Below, in pieces: positions 1-6,857 of a DNA stretch of 7,141 nt. Each line of letters begins with the position of its first letter. The stretch's first letter is position 1. The notes under the pieces were generated by a model. The model was not told the origin of the DNA, searched no databases, and saw nothing but the letters and a program-made list of their open reading frames with translations. The DNA lies in NCBI GenBank assembly GCA_902782885.1, contig CACZOW010000222.1, positions 1-7,141 on the forward strand. Reading direction: 5' to 3'. The DNA is from an uncultured Ruminococcus sp. Lineage in GTDB: Bacteria > Bacillota > Clostridia > UBA1212 > UBA1255. Both the position numbers and the translations under genes were made by a program.

Positions 1-414
1 GCGTACGTGGGCAGCTGGTGGTGGACCGACCGTCCCACGCCCACGGAGGAAGAGTTCGCCTGGATGGCGAAGATGTGCAGGGAATACCGCATGCTGCGGC
101 CATATTTTTCCTGCGACTTTTACCCGCTGGAAAACAGCGGCTGGTCATACGCCCACGGCGGCTGGGCGGCGTACCGGTACGACCGGCCCGAAGCGGGGGA
201 CGGCATAGTAATGGTTTTCCGGCGCGCGGGCTCAAATTGCGAGCTGGCGAGGTATCCGCTGGAAGGACTTGACCCCGGACGCGTTTACACGGTCACGGAT
301 ATTGACAGCGGCGAGACGGCCGAGATCAGCGGGAGCGTGCTGTCCTCCGCCGGCCTCGAAGTCGCGATCTCCGCGCCGTACCGGAGCTGTATCTTTATTT
401 ACAAAGCCAAATAA
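1..414 (+). CDS. GH36/melibiase-like alpha-galactosidase, C-terminal fragment (5' end outside window)
   Basis: The frame is open from base 1 and stops at TAA 412-414, so this is the last ~137 codons of a longer gene. The fragment starts AYVGSWWWTDRP. It continues into LRPYFSCDFYPLE, then GWAAYRYDRPEAGDGIVMVFRR, ELARYPLEGLDPGRVYTVTD, and a short final strand SCIFIYKAK. This order (Y-F-x-x-D-F/Y-Y-P-L, W-x-A-Y-x-x-D-R-P-x-x-G-x-G-x-V-x-x-F-R-R, then G-L-D-P-x-x-x-Y-x-V-x-D) is what I know from the end of the TIM barrel and the C-terminal beta-sandwich of bacterial GH36/melibiase-type enzymes, which cleave terminal alpha-galactosides. The catalytic aspartates would lie upstream, so activity and exact family cannot be confirmed. 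The GTG at base 7 is not a credible start. A non-galactosidase member of the clan remains possible. Confidence 0.6.
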   Translation, partial: AYVGSWWWTDRPTPTEEEFAWMAKMCREYRMLRPYFSCDFYPLENSGWSYAHGGWAAYRYDRPEAGDGIVMVFRRAGSNCELARYPLEGLDPGRVYTVTDIDSGETAEISGSVLSSAGLEVAISAPYRSCIFIYKAK

Positions 415-452
415 TACAAATATTTATCTCGATCGTATACCCTCATGCGTTG

Positions 453-462
453 TATTGCAATA
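453..462. repeat. Perfect 10-bp palindrome TATTGCAATA upstream of the operon
   Basis: TATTGCAATA is a perfect inverted repeat. Its TTGCAA core occurs again at 489-494, 34 bases downstream and 12 bases before the putative -10 box. The pair could be a regulator binding site, but short AT-rich palindromes arise easily by chance. No known operator was recognised. Confidence 0.2.
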
Positions 463-506
463 TAGAATGCCGAATTTAGCAATGTACTTTGCAAAAACAG
501 GCGTTG

Positions 507-512
507 TATAAT
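507..512 (+). promoter_or_regulatory. Putative sigma70-type -10 box (TATAAT) of the three-gene operon
   Basis: A consensus TATAAT lies 32 bases before the chosen ATG at 545, in the AT-rich gap between the GH36-like gene and the modular surface protein gene. There is no good -35 hexamer at 16-18 bases. The nearest partial match, TTGCAA at 489-494, is too close (12 bases). The promoter is therefore weak, activator-dependent or misassigned. It would drive the genes at 545-6605. Confidence 0.4.
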
Positions 513-531
513 TACCATGACTATCCACCAT

Positions 532-538
532 GGGGGTG
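532..538 (+). promoter_or_regulatory. Ribosome binding site that selects the ATG at 545
   Basis: GGGGGTG sits 6 bases before ATG 545, a suitable Shine-Dalgarno position. The alternative in-frame ATG at 530 lies directly before this motif, has no such site of its own, and would add MGVYI ahead of a normal signal peptide. Start 545 is preferred. Confidence 0.6.
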
Positions 539-544
539 TACATT

Positions 545-2233
545 ATGAAACGACCGGTTTCAGCGTTATTGACCGTTGCATTGATCTTTGCATTGGCCGT
601 TTCCGCGGCATTGTCCGTATGCGTGCCTGTCAGCCGTGCCGAGAGCGGCGAACCGGAGCTTGAAGCTGTAGAGATCGCCACCGGAAGCACCGTCGGTACG
701 AGGCTCAGATGGGAGCTTGTTACTATAGGCGCTTCGTTCAACGCGACGTCGGGGTTCACAAAGATAGTTTTCCCGCAGGCGTGGGGCTCCAATCCCGCCA
801 ACGGCGAGACCACCGAAGTCATAATGGAACTGTTCAATTTTAAGGACAGTTACGAAGAGTCCGTGAAAGGCGAGCCCGTATACACGAGGACGTTTACCTC
901 GGATTCGAGCGAAACACCGGAAGCGACAGGCTCCGGTAATTTCAATAATCTGACTTTCGATTTCGGGAAAGTTCTGCCCGCAGGTCCCTACTCGCTGAGG
1001 CTTACGCTCACCTCCGGCGGCGACACGTACTTTGTACCGCCGTCTGCCGCGGCAAAGTATGCCACCACGCAAGTAATGTACACTGATTTCGTATTCAATT
1101 TTACGATCTATTTTGTGAAATCGGAAGGCGAGTATTTCAAAAAATTCGATATTGAAGGGTTGCTGGATCTCAAAGAGGTGGAGCTCACGACCGGCGCGCG
1201 GGACAACAATCCGATCGAGCTCAGCGACACCGAGATCAGTATGAAATTTGCGGTCCCTGAGGGAATGAAACTCTATTCGCTCACGGTGCCGAGCTGTCCG
1301 ACGTGGGGCAACAAAGAAGGCGGCAGCGACTGCCGTGTGGATATCTACGCGTGGAAGGGAGACTATGATAAATCAGTCGCCGAAAGAGTGCTGACATTCA
1401 AAGAGATCTACGACCACACGGACGGGGATAACGCGGTATTCGTGTTCGACGACCAGCTGCCTGCGGGCGAGTATCTCGCGGCGTTCTATTCGGTCGGAGA
1501 CATGCGCTTCGGCTTTTACGGCGGAGGTACGCTCACCGAAGGGGTCCGGTTCTTCCGCGACGGCTGGGATACCGAGTTCTCGCCGATCGTAAGGATGACG
1601 CTGCTCGATGACAGCGAAGTAAAAGAATTCGTTTCCAGAGATCAGCTCACCGTTGACGGCGCGGACAAGGCGAAAGTCGGGGGCAACGATGAGATCTCCG
1701 AGATCGATCTTACCGACCTTACCGGGAAAGAACTCAGGATCTGGGGCTGGTACGCCAGCAATATCTCCACGCCCGTGTTCGGGTACAAAGTTGATAACGG
1801 AAACGTCGTTTACGGCGAGTTCGCGGTGGCGGCCGGCGATGACGTGAAAGCTGCCGCTAAAGAGAAAGTCGGAACGCAGGATCACGCGTCGAGATATGAG
1901 ATAATGGTCCCGATCGCCGAGGGCGATCACACGGTCACCGCGTACGTGCGGCTGTCGAACGGTGAGCGGGCAATCTGGACAGTGAAGTATAAGAACGGAC
2001 CGGAGGCCACCGAGGAACCCACCGCGGCGCCTACTGAAAAACCGACCGAGCAACCGACTGAAGCTCCGACAGAAAAAGCGACCGCGGCTCCGACCGCGGC
2101 GCCGAAGCCTACTCAGAAGACAACGGAGTCCGACGGGAAAGGCCTTCCGACCGGTGCGCTGATCGGTATCATCGCGGGCGTGCTTGCGGTCGCGGCGGTC
2201 GCCGTCGTGCTCATACTCAAAAAGAAAAAATAA
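545..2233 (+). CDS. Secreted, membrane/wall-anchored modular beta-sandwich protein (putative surface glycan-binding protein)
   Basis: 562 residues from ATG 545, chosen for the GGGGGTG site 6 bases upstream. Residues 1-32 form a Sec signal peptide (MKRP, long hydrophobic core, likely cleavage after SRA). Two related beta-sandwich-like modules follow. Module one (about 48-195) contains ELFNFKDSY at 95 and LPAG at 144-147. Module two (about 230-355) contains YAWKGDYD from 268 and LPAGEY from 305, plus a possible disulfide pair C251/C263. Residues about 360-485 form a different domain with LRIWGWYAS, FGYKVDNG and a SRYEIMVPI strand. Residues 486-534 are a PT-rich linker, then GLPTG, a transmembrane helix (about 537-558) and KKKK. 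No catalytic signature is visible. I infer a surface substrate-binding protein partnering the hydrolase 13 bases downstream. It is paralogous to the protein encoded at 4860-6605. Adhesin is an alternative. Confidence 0.8.
   Translation: MKRPVSALLTVALIFALAVSAALSVCVPVSRAESGEPELEAVEIATGSTVGTRLRWELVTIGASFNATSGFTKIVFPQAWGSNPANGETTEVIMELFNFKDSYEESVKGEPVYTRTFTSDSSETPEATGSGNFNNLTFDFGKVLPAGPYSLRLTLTSGGDTYFVPPSAAAKYATTQVMYTDFVFNFTIYFVKSEGEYFKKFDIEGLLDLKEVELTTGARDNNPIELSDTEISMKFAVPEGMKLYSLTVPSCPTWGNKEGGSDCRVDIYAWKGDYDKSVAERVLTFKEIYDHTDGDNAVFVFDDQLPAGEYLAAFYSVGDMRFGFYGGGTLTEGVRFFRDGWDTEFSPIVRMTLLDDSEVKEFVSRDQLTVDGADKAKVGGNDEISEIDLTDLTGKELRIWGWYASNISTPVFGYKVDNGNVVYGEFAVAAGDDVKAAAKEKVGTQDHASRYEIMVPIAEGDHTVTAYVRLSNGERAIWTVKYKNGPEATEEPTAAPTEKPTEQPTEAPTEKATAAPTAAPKPTQKTTESDGKGLPTGALIGIIAGVLAVAAVAVVLILKKKK
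2000..2125 (+). repeat. Pro/Thr-rich low-complexity repeat encoding the wall-spanning linker
   Basis: The codons give a quasi-repeat of the type PTE(K/Q/A)PTEAPT, beginning ATEEPTAAPTEKPTEQPTEA and running on to KPTQKTT. Such Thr/Pro linkers are typical of surface proteins that cross the peptidoglycan between an outer domain and a C-terminal membrane helix. Within this locus only the first gene carries one of this length. Confidence 0.75.
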
Positions 2234-2236
2234 GAT

Positions 2237-2240
2237 GGAG
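2237..2240 (+). promoter_or_regulatory. Ribosome binding site that selects the ATG at 2247
   Basis: GGAG ends 6 bases before ATG 2247. An in-frame ATG at 2235 overlaps this motif and lacks its own site. A further upstream ATG at 2184 lies inside the previous gene's transmembrane codons and would give a polar, non-signal N-terminus. Start 2247 gives a normal signal peptide. Confidence 0.6.
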
Positions 2241-2246
2241 AACAAT

Positions 2247-4841
2247 ATGAACGGATTTTTTCGACGGAAAAGGCATTTATTTCTTATGAGCCTGGTGGGA
2301 CTGCCGCTCGCGCTCGCGTCGCTTTCCGGAACGACTTCGAGCGTTTACGCCAGGTCGGCCGTGGCCGCGTACGATACGAGCGCTCCCGAAACGTGGCTGG
2401 ACGGGATCGATCCCGGTACAGGATCGCTCGGAATGCGCCTTAACGTGACGGAACCGATCATCGGTTTTTCGTACGAGATGCGGACGATCGGCCTCGAAAA
2501 ATGCAGCGCGATATTGTCCCTGTACCGCTGGAACAAGGACTTCAAAACGACGGTCGCGGCGGAGCCTGTTGCCACCAAATTTTACGACACGGTCAAGAAC
2601 GGAAGCACTTGCCAGCTTATGTTCGCGGACGATCCGCAGAGCGCGGGAGAGTATCTGTTTCTGGTACATGAAGCGGCAGGCCAGACGGGCATCAAATGCA
2701 TAAACTGGACGGAATACAATTCGAAGTACGGGCTTTGCTACGAAAACGGCATGGAGAACAAGCTGAACCTTAAACTGCAGGTGATGTTTGCGGGAGAAAA
2801 GCCGGAAAAACCGTTCAAGTCCTGCGTGCCTCAGCCGTACAGCGAGCACCATACGCCGCCGGAAGAGTATGTTGTCCCCGGAGACAGCCTGATCTACACC
2901 CATGAAGTGCTGCCGGATACCTGGGTGTTTACCGACGCGCTCGGACGCGAATCCCTCACGTATAAAGACGTCGGCCCGGTGCGTGAAGACAAAACGGTGG
3001 CGATGTTCTACTGGACCTGGAACATCAGCGGCGGTTCTCCGGCGGCCAACGCCCAGAAGGCGATCGAGGCACATCCGGAGGCGCTGTACAATTACGGTCA
3101 TCCCGTCTGGAACCCCGGCGCCAGATACTTCTGGAATGAGCCGGTATACGGGTATTATCTGTCCAACGACCAGTGGGTGATCAGGCGTCAGGGCGAGCTT
3201 TTGGCGAACGCAGGCGTCGATGCGATATTTACGGACAACACCAACAGCATCCGCACGTACCGCGAACAATATCTGGCGGTCTACGAGGCCTGGACGAAGG
3301 CAATGAACGACGGCGTCAAAACGCCCAAGGTCTCATATATGCTGCCGTTCAACGGCACGGACAACGCGTACATCCAGATGCGTTCGCTGTTCAACAACAT
3401 CTACGCCAAAAACGTGTACCAGCCGCTCTGGTTCTACTGGGACGGAAAGCCGATGCTGATGGCGCAGGTGTGGGGCATAGACAGGACCGGCGACGTGGAG
3501 CAGAATATGCTCGAATACTTTACGATCCGCAAGGACCTGCCTTATTACATCTGCGGACCGGATAAGATGGAATACGGCGCGTGGGGCTGGCTGTCGCTGT
3601 ATCCGCAGGCGATCTATTACAAGAACGCGGAAGACGAGAAAAATCACAAGCCCGAGCAGATCACCGTCGGCGTTGCCCAGAACCACAATTACGTGACGAA
3701 TAAGATGACGGCAATGAACGGCGAGAACTGCTGCGGACGCGCGTACACGTCGGATCTGGCGCATATTGACGACCCGGACGGCGCGCTCTGGGGCTACAAC
3801 TTCGAAGAACAGTTCGAATACGCGCTGAAAGTTGACCCGCGCGTCATATTCATCACCGGCTGGAACGAGTGGAACGTGGGCCGCGTCGAAGAATGGTGCG
3901 GCGTAAAAAACGCGTTTCCGGATGAATTCAACGATGCGTTCAGCCGCGATCTGGAGCCTTCACGCGGAGCGCTGAAGGACAATTATTATTACCAGCTGGT
4001 GAATTTCGTGCGCCGTTATAAGGGCGCGCATCCGATCCCGAAACCCGGCGATGCCAAGACCATCGTACTGGGCGGGGGAGAGGCGCAGTGGGACAGCGTG
4101 GCTCCTTATTACGCGGCGTACATCGGCAATACCGGCGACCGCGATGCGCTGGGCTTCGGGAACGTGAATTACGTTGACCGCTCCGGCCGCAACGACATAA
4201 TCGGGGCAAAGGTATCGCGCGACGACGAATTCCTGTATTTCCACGTGGAATGCAGCGACAATATCACACCGTACACCGACAAGCTCTGGATGAACCTGCT
4301 TATCGACTGCGTGCCCGGAGAACAGGGCTGGAACACGTTCAATTACGTCGTGAATAAGACTCCGGCTTCCGCTTCGGCGGCGGTGCTGGAAAAGTTCACG
4401 GGAGACGGATACGCGTCCGAAAAGGTTGCCGACTGCGAGTACGAGGTCGACGGGCGCTTTATGACCGTGAAGATACGCAAGGCAGACCTGGGGATCGACG
4501 GCGGCGAATTTACCGTGAATTTCGCGTGGACGGACAACGTTCATGATATTGACGACAAAGGTGCGGAGACCGCGGACGGACGTACCGAATACAGCAGCTT
4601 CTCCGGAGATATCATGGAATTCTACGTGTCCGGAGACGTTGCCCCCGGCGGCAGGTTCAAGTTCTGCTACGATACTACCGGAACGATCGCCACGGGGGAG
4701 ACCGGGAACCGCGGCTCCGGAAAGCTTGCCCGCCAGATCGGATTGATCGCCGGGGCGGCGGCGCTGGGTGCCGGCGCGGTGGCTGCGGCCGCAATTGTTA
4801 AAAAGAAGAAGGAAACTGCAAATAATAAAGACAATATTTGA
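2247..4841 (+). CDS. Membrane-anchored multidomain glycoside hydrolase, GH99/GH71-like TIM barrel with beta-sandwich modules
   Basis: 864 residues from ATG 2247. The N-terminus is basic (RRKRH) with a hydrophobic core and cleavage near VYA or AVA (about residues 35-40). Residues about 45-190 form a beta-sandwich module (LYRWNKDF at 92, AGEYLFLV) shared with both neighbouring proteins. Residues about 250-590 look like a TIM-barrel hydrolase: MFYWTWN at 253, EPVYGYY at 298, the strand end DAIFTDNTN (D330), and ITGWNEW at 536-542. E541 is a likely catalytic or sugar-contacting acid by analogy with the WNEW motif of GH99/WbsX-like enzymes. Residues about 610-810 resemble a CBM9/DOMON-type domain (GRNDIIGAKV, LYFHVECSDNITPY, DKLWMNLLIDC). 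The protein ends in a helix (831-851), KKKK and a polar tail, with no sortase motif. Substrate is unknown; an alpha-linked or host glycan is conceivable. The hydrolase call is by motif resemblance and the family number is uncertain. Confidence 0.75.
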   Translation: MNGFFRRKRHLFLMSLVGLPLALASLSGTTSSVYARSAVAAYDTSAPETWLDGIDPGTGSLGMRLNVTEPIIGFSYEMRTIGLEKCSAILSLYRWNKDFKTTVAAEPVATKFYDTVKNGSTCQLMFADDPQSAGEYLFLVHEAAGQTGIKCINWTEYNSKYGLCYENGMENKLNLKLQVMFAGEKPEKPFKSCVPQPYSEHHTPPEEYVVPGDSLIYTHEVLPDTWVFTDALGRESLTYKDVGPVREDKTVAMFYWTWNISGGSPAANAQKAIEAHPEALYNYGHPVWNPGARYFWNEPVYGYYLSNDQWVIRRQGELLANAGVDAIFTDNTNSIRTYREQYLAVYEAWTKAMNDGVKTPKVSYMLPFNGTDNAYIQMRSLFNNIYAKNVYQPLWFYWDGKPMLMAQVWGIDRTGDVEQNMLEYFTIRKDLPYYICGPDKMEYGAWGWLSLYPQAIYYKNAEDEKNHKPEQITVGVAQNHNYVTNKMTAMNGENCCGRAYTSDLAHIDDPDGALWGYNFEEQFEYALKVDPRVIFITGWNEWNVGRVEEWCGVKNAFPDEFNDAFSRDLEPSRGALKDNYYYQLVNFVRRYKGAHPIPKPGDAKTIVLGGGEAQWDSVAPYYAAYIGNTGDRDALGFGNVNYVDRSGRNDIIGAKVSRDDEFLYFHVECSDNITPYTDKLWMNLLIDCVPGEQGWNTFNYVVNKTPASASAAVLEKFTGDGYASEKVADCEYEVDGRFMTVKIRKADLGIDGGEFTVNFAWTDNVHDIDDKGAETADGRTEYSSFSGDIMEFYVSGDVAPGGRFKFCYDTTGTIATGETGNRGSGKLARQIGLIAGAAALGAGAVAAAAIVKKKKETANNKDNI

Positions 4842-4846
4842 AATCG

Positions 4847-4852
4847 AGGAGG
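4847..4852 (+). promoter_or_regulatory. Strong Shine-Dalgarno AGGAGG for the third operon gene
   Basis: A perfect AGGAGG lies 7 bases before ATG 4860 in the 18-base gap after the hydrolase stop codon. It is the strongest ribosome binding site of the three, which suggests the third protein may be made in the largest amount. Confidence 0.75.
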
Positions 4853-4859
4853 AACAATC

Positions 4860-6605
4860 ATGAAAAAAATCATTGCGGTACTGCTCAGCATGCTGATGCT
4901 GCTGGCATTGTGCGCGGGCGCCATAGCGGTGAATGCCGAGGACGGTTACGTCGCGGTCAACACTTATTCCGCCGCGTTTACCGTTCCGGGCGAAAGGATC
5001 GGTCCGAGTTCGGACCGCGTGCCCAACCAGGGCGCGTACTTTAACGCCGCGTCCGCGTTCAACAAGATCTCGATCCCGAGATACTGGTCGAGCAACCCGG
5101 GCAACAGCGGCAGAGGCGACATCACCGTTCGCTTCGACCTGTTCAAGTTCGAGACCGACTACGCCACTTCTATCAAAGGCACCGCGCTTTATTCGAAAGA
5201 ATTTACCACGAACAAAGATCAGAACGCGCCGCTGGAGTTCGATCTCGGCAAAAATTTCGAAAAAGGATGCTATGCGATCAGCTTTTCGGTAGTCAGCGCG
5301 GACGACGGCCTTATCCGCTACTTCGTGCTTCCGGAGACCAACTGCGATTATTCTGACATTCGCATTGGATTCAGCAGTATCACGTTCGGCTTCACCGTAA
5401 ACTTTGTGGAAGACGCGTCCCTCGACAAGTATTTTGCGAGACTGCCCGGCACCGAGGATCTTGAGGAGATCGAAGAATTCGTGTTCGCGGACAATCAGGA
5501 TGCGGGCGCCAGAAAAGTCAATGACGCTCCGCTCGGAGTCAGGTTCACCGTTCCCGCGGGCAAAGAACTCGTTTCTATCACCGCCCTGCGCTCTCCCACG
5601 TGGACCGAGAAAGAGAACAACGACATGAAAGTCGAGCTCTATGCCTGGAACACCGACTACAGCACCACGGTGGCGGGAAATGTAATTGCCTCAGCCGAAG
5701 TGGTCGGCGACGTGGACAACGCGGACGCCGTATTCGCGCTCAACAACAGAGTTGCCGCCGGCGAAGTGCTTGCCGTCTTTTCGGCAACGAATTCGGGTTC
5801 CGTGGGACTCTACGGAGCAAATTTCTCCGCCTATATCACCGAGGCGTACGTGAACGGTGAATCTGTGGGCTTCTATCCGAGGATATCCGTTAAATACGCG
5901 TCGAAAGAAAGCGCGCAGGGCCCCGAGGAACCGGTGGTGACGTATACCAACATGCAGATCGGCGAAGGCGCCGCGATAGGCGTCTGGGTCAAAGGCGAGA
6001 GCAATACTGCCAGCGCGGCGTTCACCACCGCCGGCGGCCTGAATGGCATCGCGCTGGGAATCTACTGGGCTTCCCGGGCGCAGGGCGACAATCCCACCGG
6101 CCCCGAGGCGACGTGGACCGCGGAACTGTTCGAGTATAAGAATGACGCCGAAACTACTTTCGCGCAGGCTCCTTTAAAGAGCGTTGCCGTCACGTCCGTC
6201 GCGGACAATAACCCCGCCTTCAGGATGGAATTTGACGAGGCGCTTCCCGCCGGGACTTACGTCGTAAGATTTACCGTGACCAACGCGGATTACGTAGACG
6301 ACAACGGCAAGTCGCCTTACCTCGTGCTTCCGCTTCCCGATAAGAGCGCTCCCGATGCCGACAAATTTGCCTTCTCCGGCGAGGCGTTCAACCTTATCGT
6401 GATCGGCGAGTCGATGGACGGTTACTTCGTTCCCAACCCCGCAAACGTTTCTTTGAAAGCCGCTGTGCAGCCGGTGACGGACGATCCGCAGCCTGTTACC
6501 GAGCCTCTGCCTGTGACCGGTGACGTTTCGGTCACGATGATCGCCGTTATTGCCGTGCTTGCTGCCGGCGCCGCGATGGTGTTTATGAAGAAGCGCGCGT
6601 ATTGA
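4860..6605 (+). CDS. LPXTG-type surface protein with three beta-sandwich modules (putative glycan-binding)
   Basis: 581 residues; the start is fixed by AGGAGG 7 bases upstream. MKKIIAVLLSMLMLLALCAG is a clear signal peptide core, with cleavage near VNA-ED (about residue 26). Three related beta-sandwich-like modules follow: about 30-180 (WSSNPGNSG, then DLFKFETDY at 93), about 215-345 (SPTWTEKEN, then ELYAWNTDYSTTV at 259), and about 365-525 (YWASRAQGDN, then AELFEYKND at 421, LPAGTYVVRF). The first two, with the connecting NFVEDASLDKYF segment, match the module pair of the protein encoded at 545-2233, so the two genes are paralogues. A short Pro/Thr/Val linker leads to LPVTG (550-554), a hydrophobic stretch and KKRAY, a standard sortase signal. 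No catalytic motif is seen. It probably binds a polysaccharide at the cell surface beside the hydrolase encoded 18 bases upstream. This is the last gene of the operon. Confidence 0.8.
   Translation: MKKIIAVLLSMLMLLALCAGAIAVNAEDGYVAVNTYSAAFTVPGERIGPSSDRVPNQGAYFNAASAFNKISIPRYWSSNPGNSGRGDITVRFDLFKFETDYATSIKGTALYSKEFTTNKDQNAPLEFDLGKNFEKGCYAISFSVVSADDGLIRYFVLPETNCDYSDIRIGFSSITFGFTVNFVEDASLDKYFARLPGTEDLEEIEEFVFADNQDAGARKVNDAPLGVRFTVPAGKELVSITALRSPTWTEKENNDMKVELYAWNTDYSTTVAGNVIASAEVVGDVDNADAVFALNNRVAAGEVLAVFSATNSGSVGLYGANFSAYITEAYVNGESVGFYPRISVKYASKESAQGPEEPVVTYTNMQIGEGAAIGVWVKGESNTASAAFTTAGGLNGIALGIYWASRAQGDNPTGPEATWTAELFEYKNDAETTFAQAPLKSVAVTSVADNNPAFRMEFDEALPAGTYVVRFTVTNADYVDDNGKSPYLVLPLPDKSAPDADKFAFSGEAFNLIVIGESMDGYFVPNPANVSLKAAVQPVTDDPQPVTEPLPVTGDVSVTMIAVIAVLAAGAAMVFMKKRAY
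6507..6602 (+). other. Cell-wall sorting signal (LPVTG, hydrophobic helix, basic tail)
   Basis: Codons 6507-6521 encode LPVTG. A stretch of about 20 hydrophobic residues and the tail KKRAY follow. This is the standard class of sortase substrate signal, cleaved between T and G and linked to peptidoglycan. No sortase gene lies in the window. Confidence 0.75.
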
Positions 6606-6612
6606 CGTTTCG

Positions 6613-6646
6613 CGGTCGGGCCGGAGCGGCCTTGCGGCAATGACCG
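6613..6646. repeat. Short GC-rich imperfect hairpin after the last gene
   Basis: CGGTC (6613-6617) pairs with GACCG (6642-6646), enclosing GGCCG/CGGCC (6619-6623/6627-6631). It lies just after the stop codon at 6605. No T-tract follows directly, so it is at best an mRNA 3'-end structure or a chance pairing. Confidence 0.3.
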
Positions 6647-6680
6647 TCTGATCCGTCCGGTCAATATTTTGATAACATGA

Positions 6681-6743
6681 AAAAGAGGCTGTTCGTTGAC
6701 CCGCTCGGCGCGGGTCGATGAACAGCCTTTCGTTATCTTTTTT
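6681..6743 (+). terminator. Rho-independent-like terminator of the operon (possibly bidirectional)
   Basis: AGGCTGTTCGTTGACCCGC (6686-6704) pairs over 19 positions with 6710-6728, including two G-U wobbles and no mismatches, around the loop TCGGC. The left arm is preceded by AAAAG. A run of six T lies at 6738-6743 but begins 9 bases after the stem, with only TT directly after it, so the U-tract is displaced from the usual position. The A-run on the left gives a T-run for the opposite strand, so it could also stop transcription coming from the right. Confidence 0.7.
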
Positions 6744-6798
6744 CCTGATTCCGTGAATGTCAATCGTTATTGATCGACCGCTCCTCCTGACCCGATCC

Positions 6799-6820
6799 GC
6801 GGCCGGATCTCGCCGGCCGC
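6799..6820. repeat. GC-rich perfect palindrome, 8-bp stem
   Basis: GCGGCCGG (6799-6806) and CCGGCCGC (6813-6820) flank the loop ATCTCG. The left arm also overlaps a competing inverted repeat GATCCG/CGGATC (6794-6809). There is no T-tract. Function is unknown; it lies between the terminator and the hairpin array. Confidence 0.4.
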
Positions 6821-6857
6821 TCCGCATTCTCGCTCATTTTATGAATGGTAAATCCCC

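Noticed and set aside
614..640. Lipobox around the Cys in LSVC of the first protein's leader (also LALC in the third)
   Set aside because: The residue before Cys is Val or Leu rather than Gly/Ala/Ser, and a better signal peptidase I site (SRA or VNA) follows, so lipoprotein processing is unlikely.
424..837. Long minus-strand frames opposite the surface protein genes (here and elsewhere, e.g. 1373-2245, 2277-3269, 3960-4544, 6174-6827)
   Set aside because: They are antisense to well-supported genes with signal peptides and domains. Their translations are rich in Arg/His/Val with no recognisable motifs, as expected for shadows in GC-rich DNA.
2184..2246. Upstream ATG start for the hydrolase gene overlapping the previous gene
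   Set aside because: It would translate the previous gene's transmembrane and poly-lysine codons out of frame ahead of a normal signal peptide, while ATG 2247 has a GGAG site at proper spacing.
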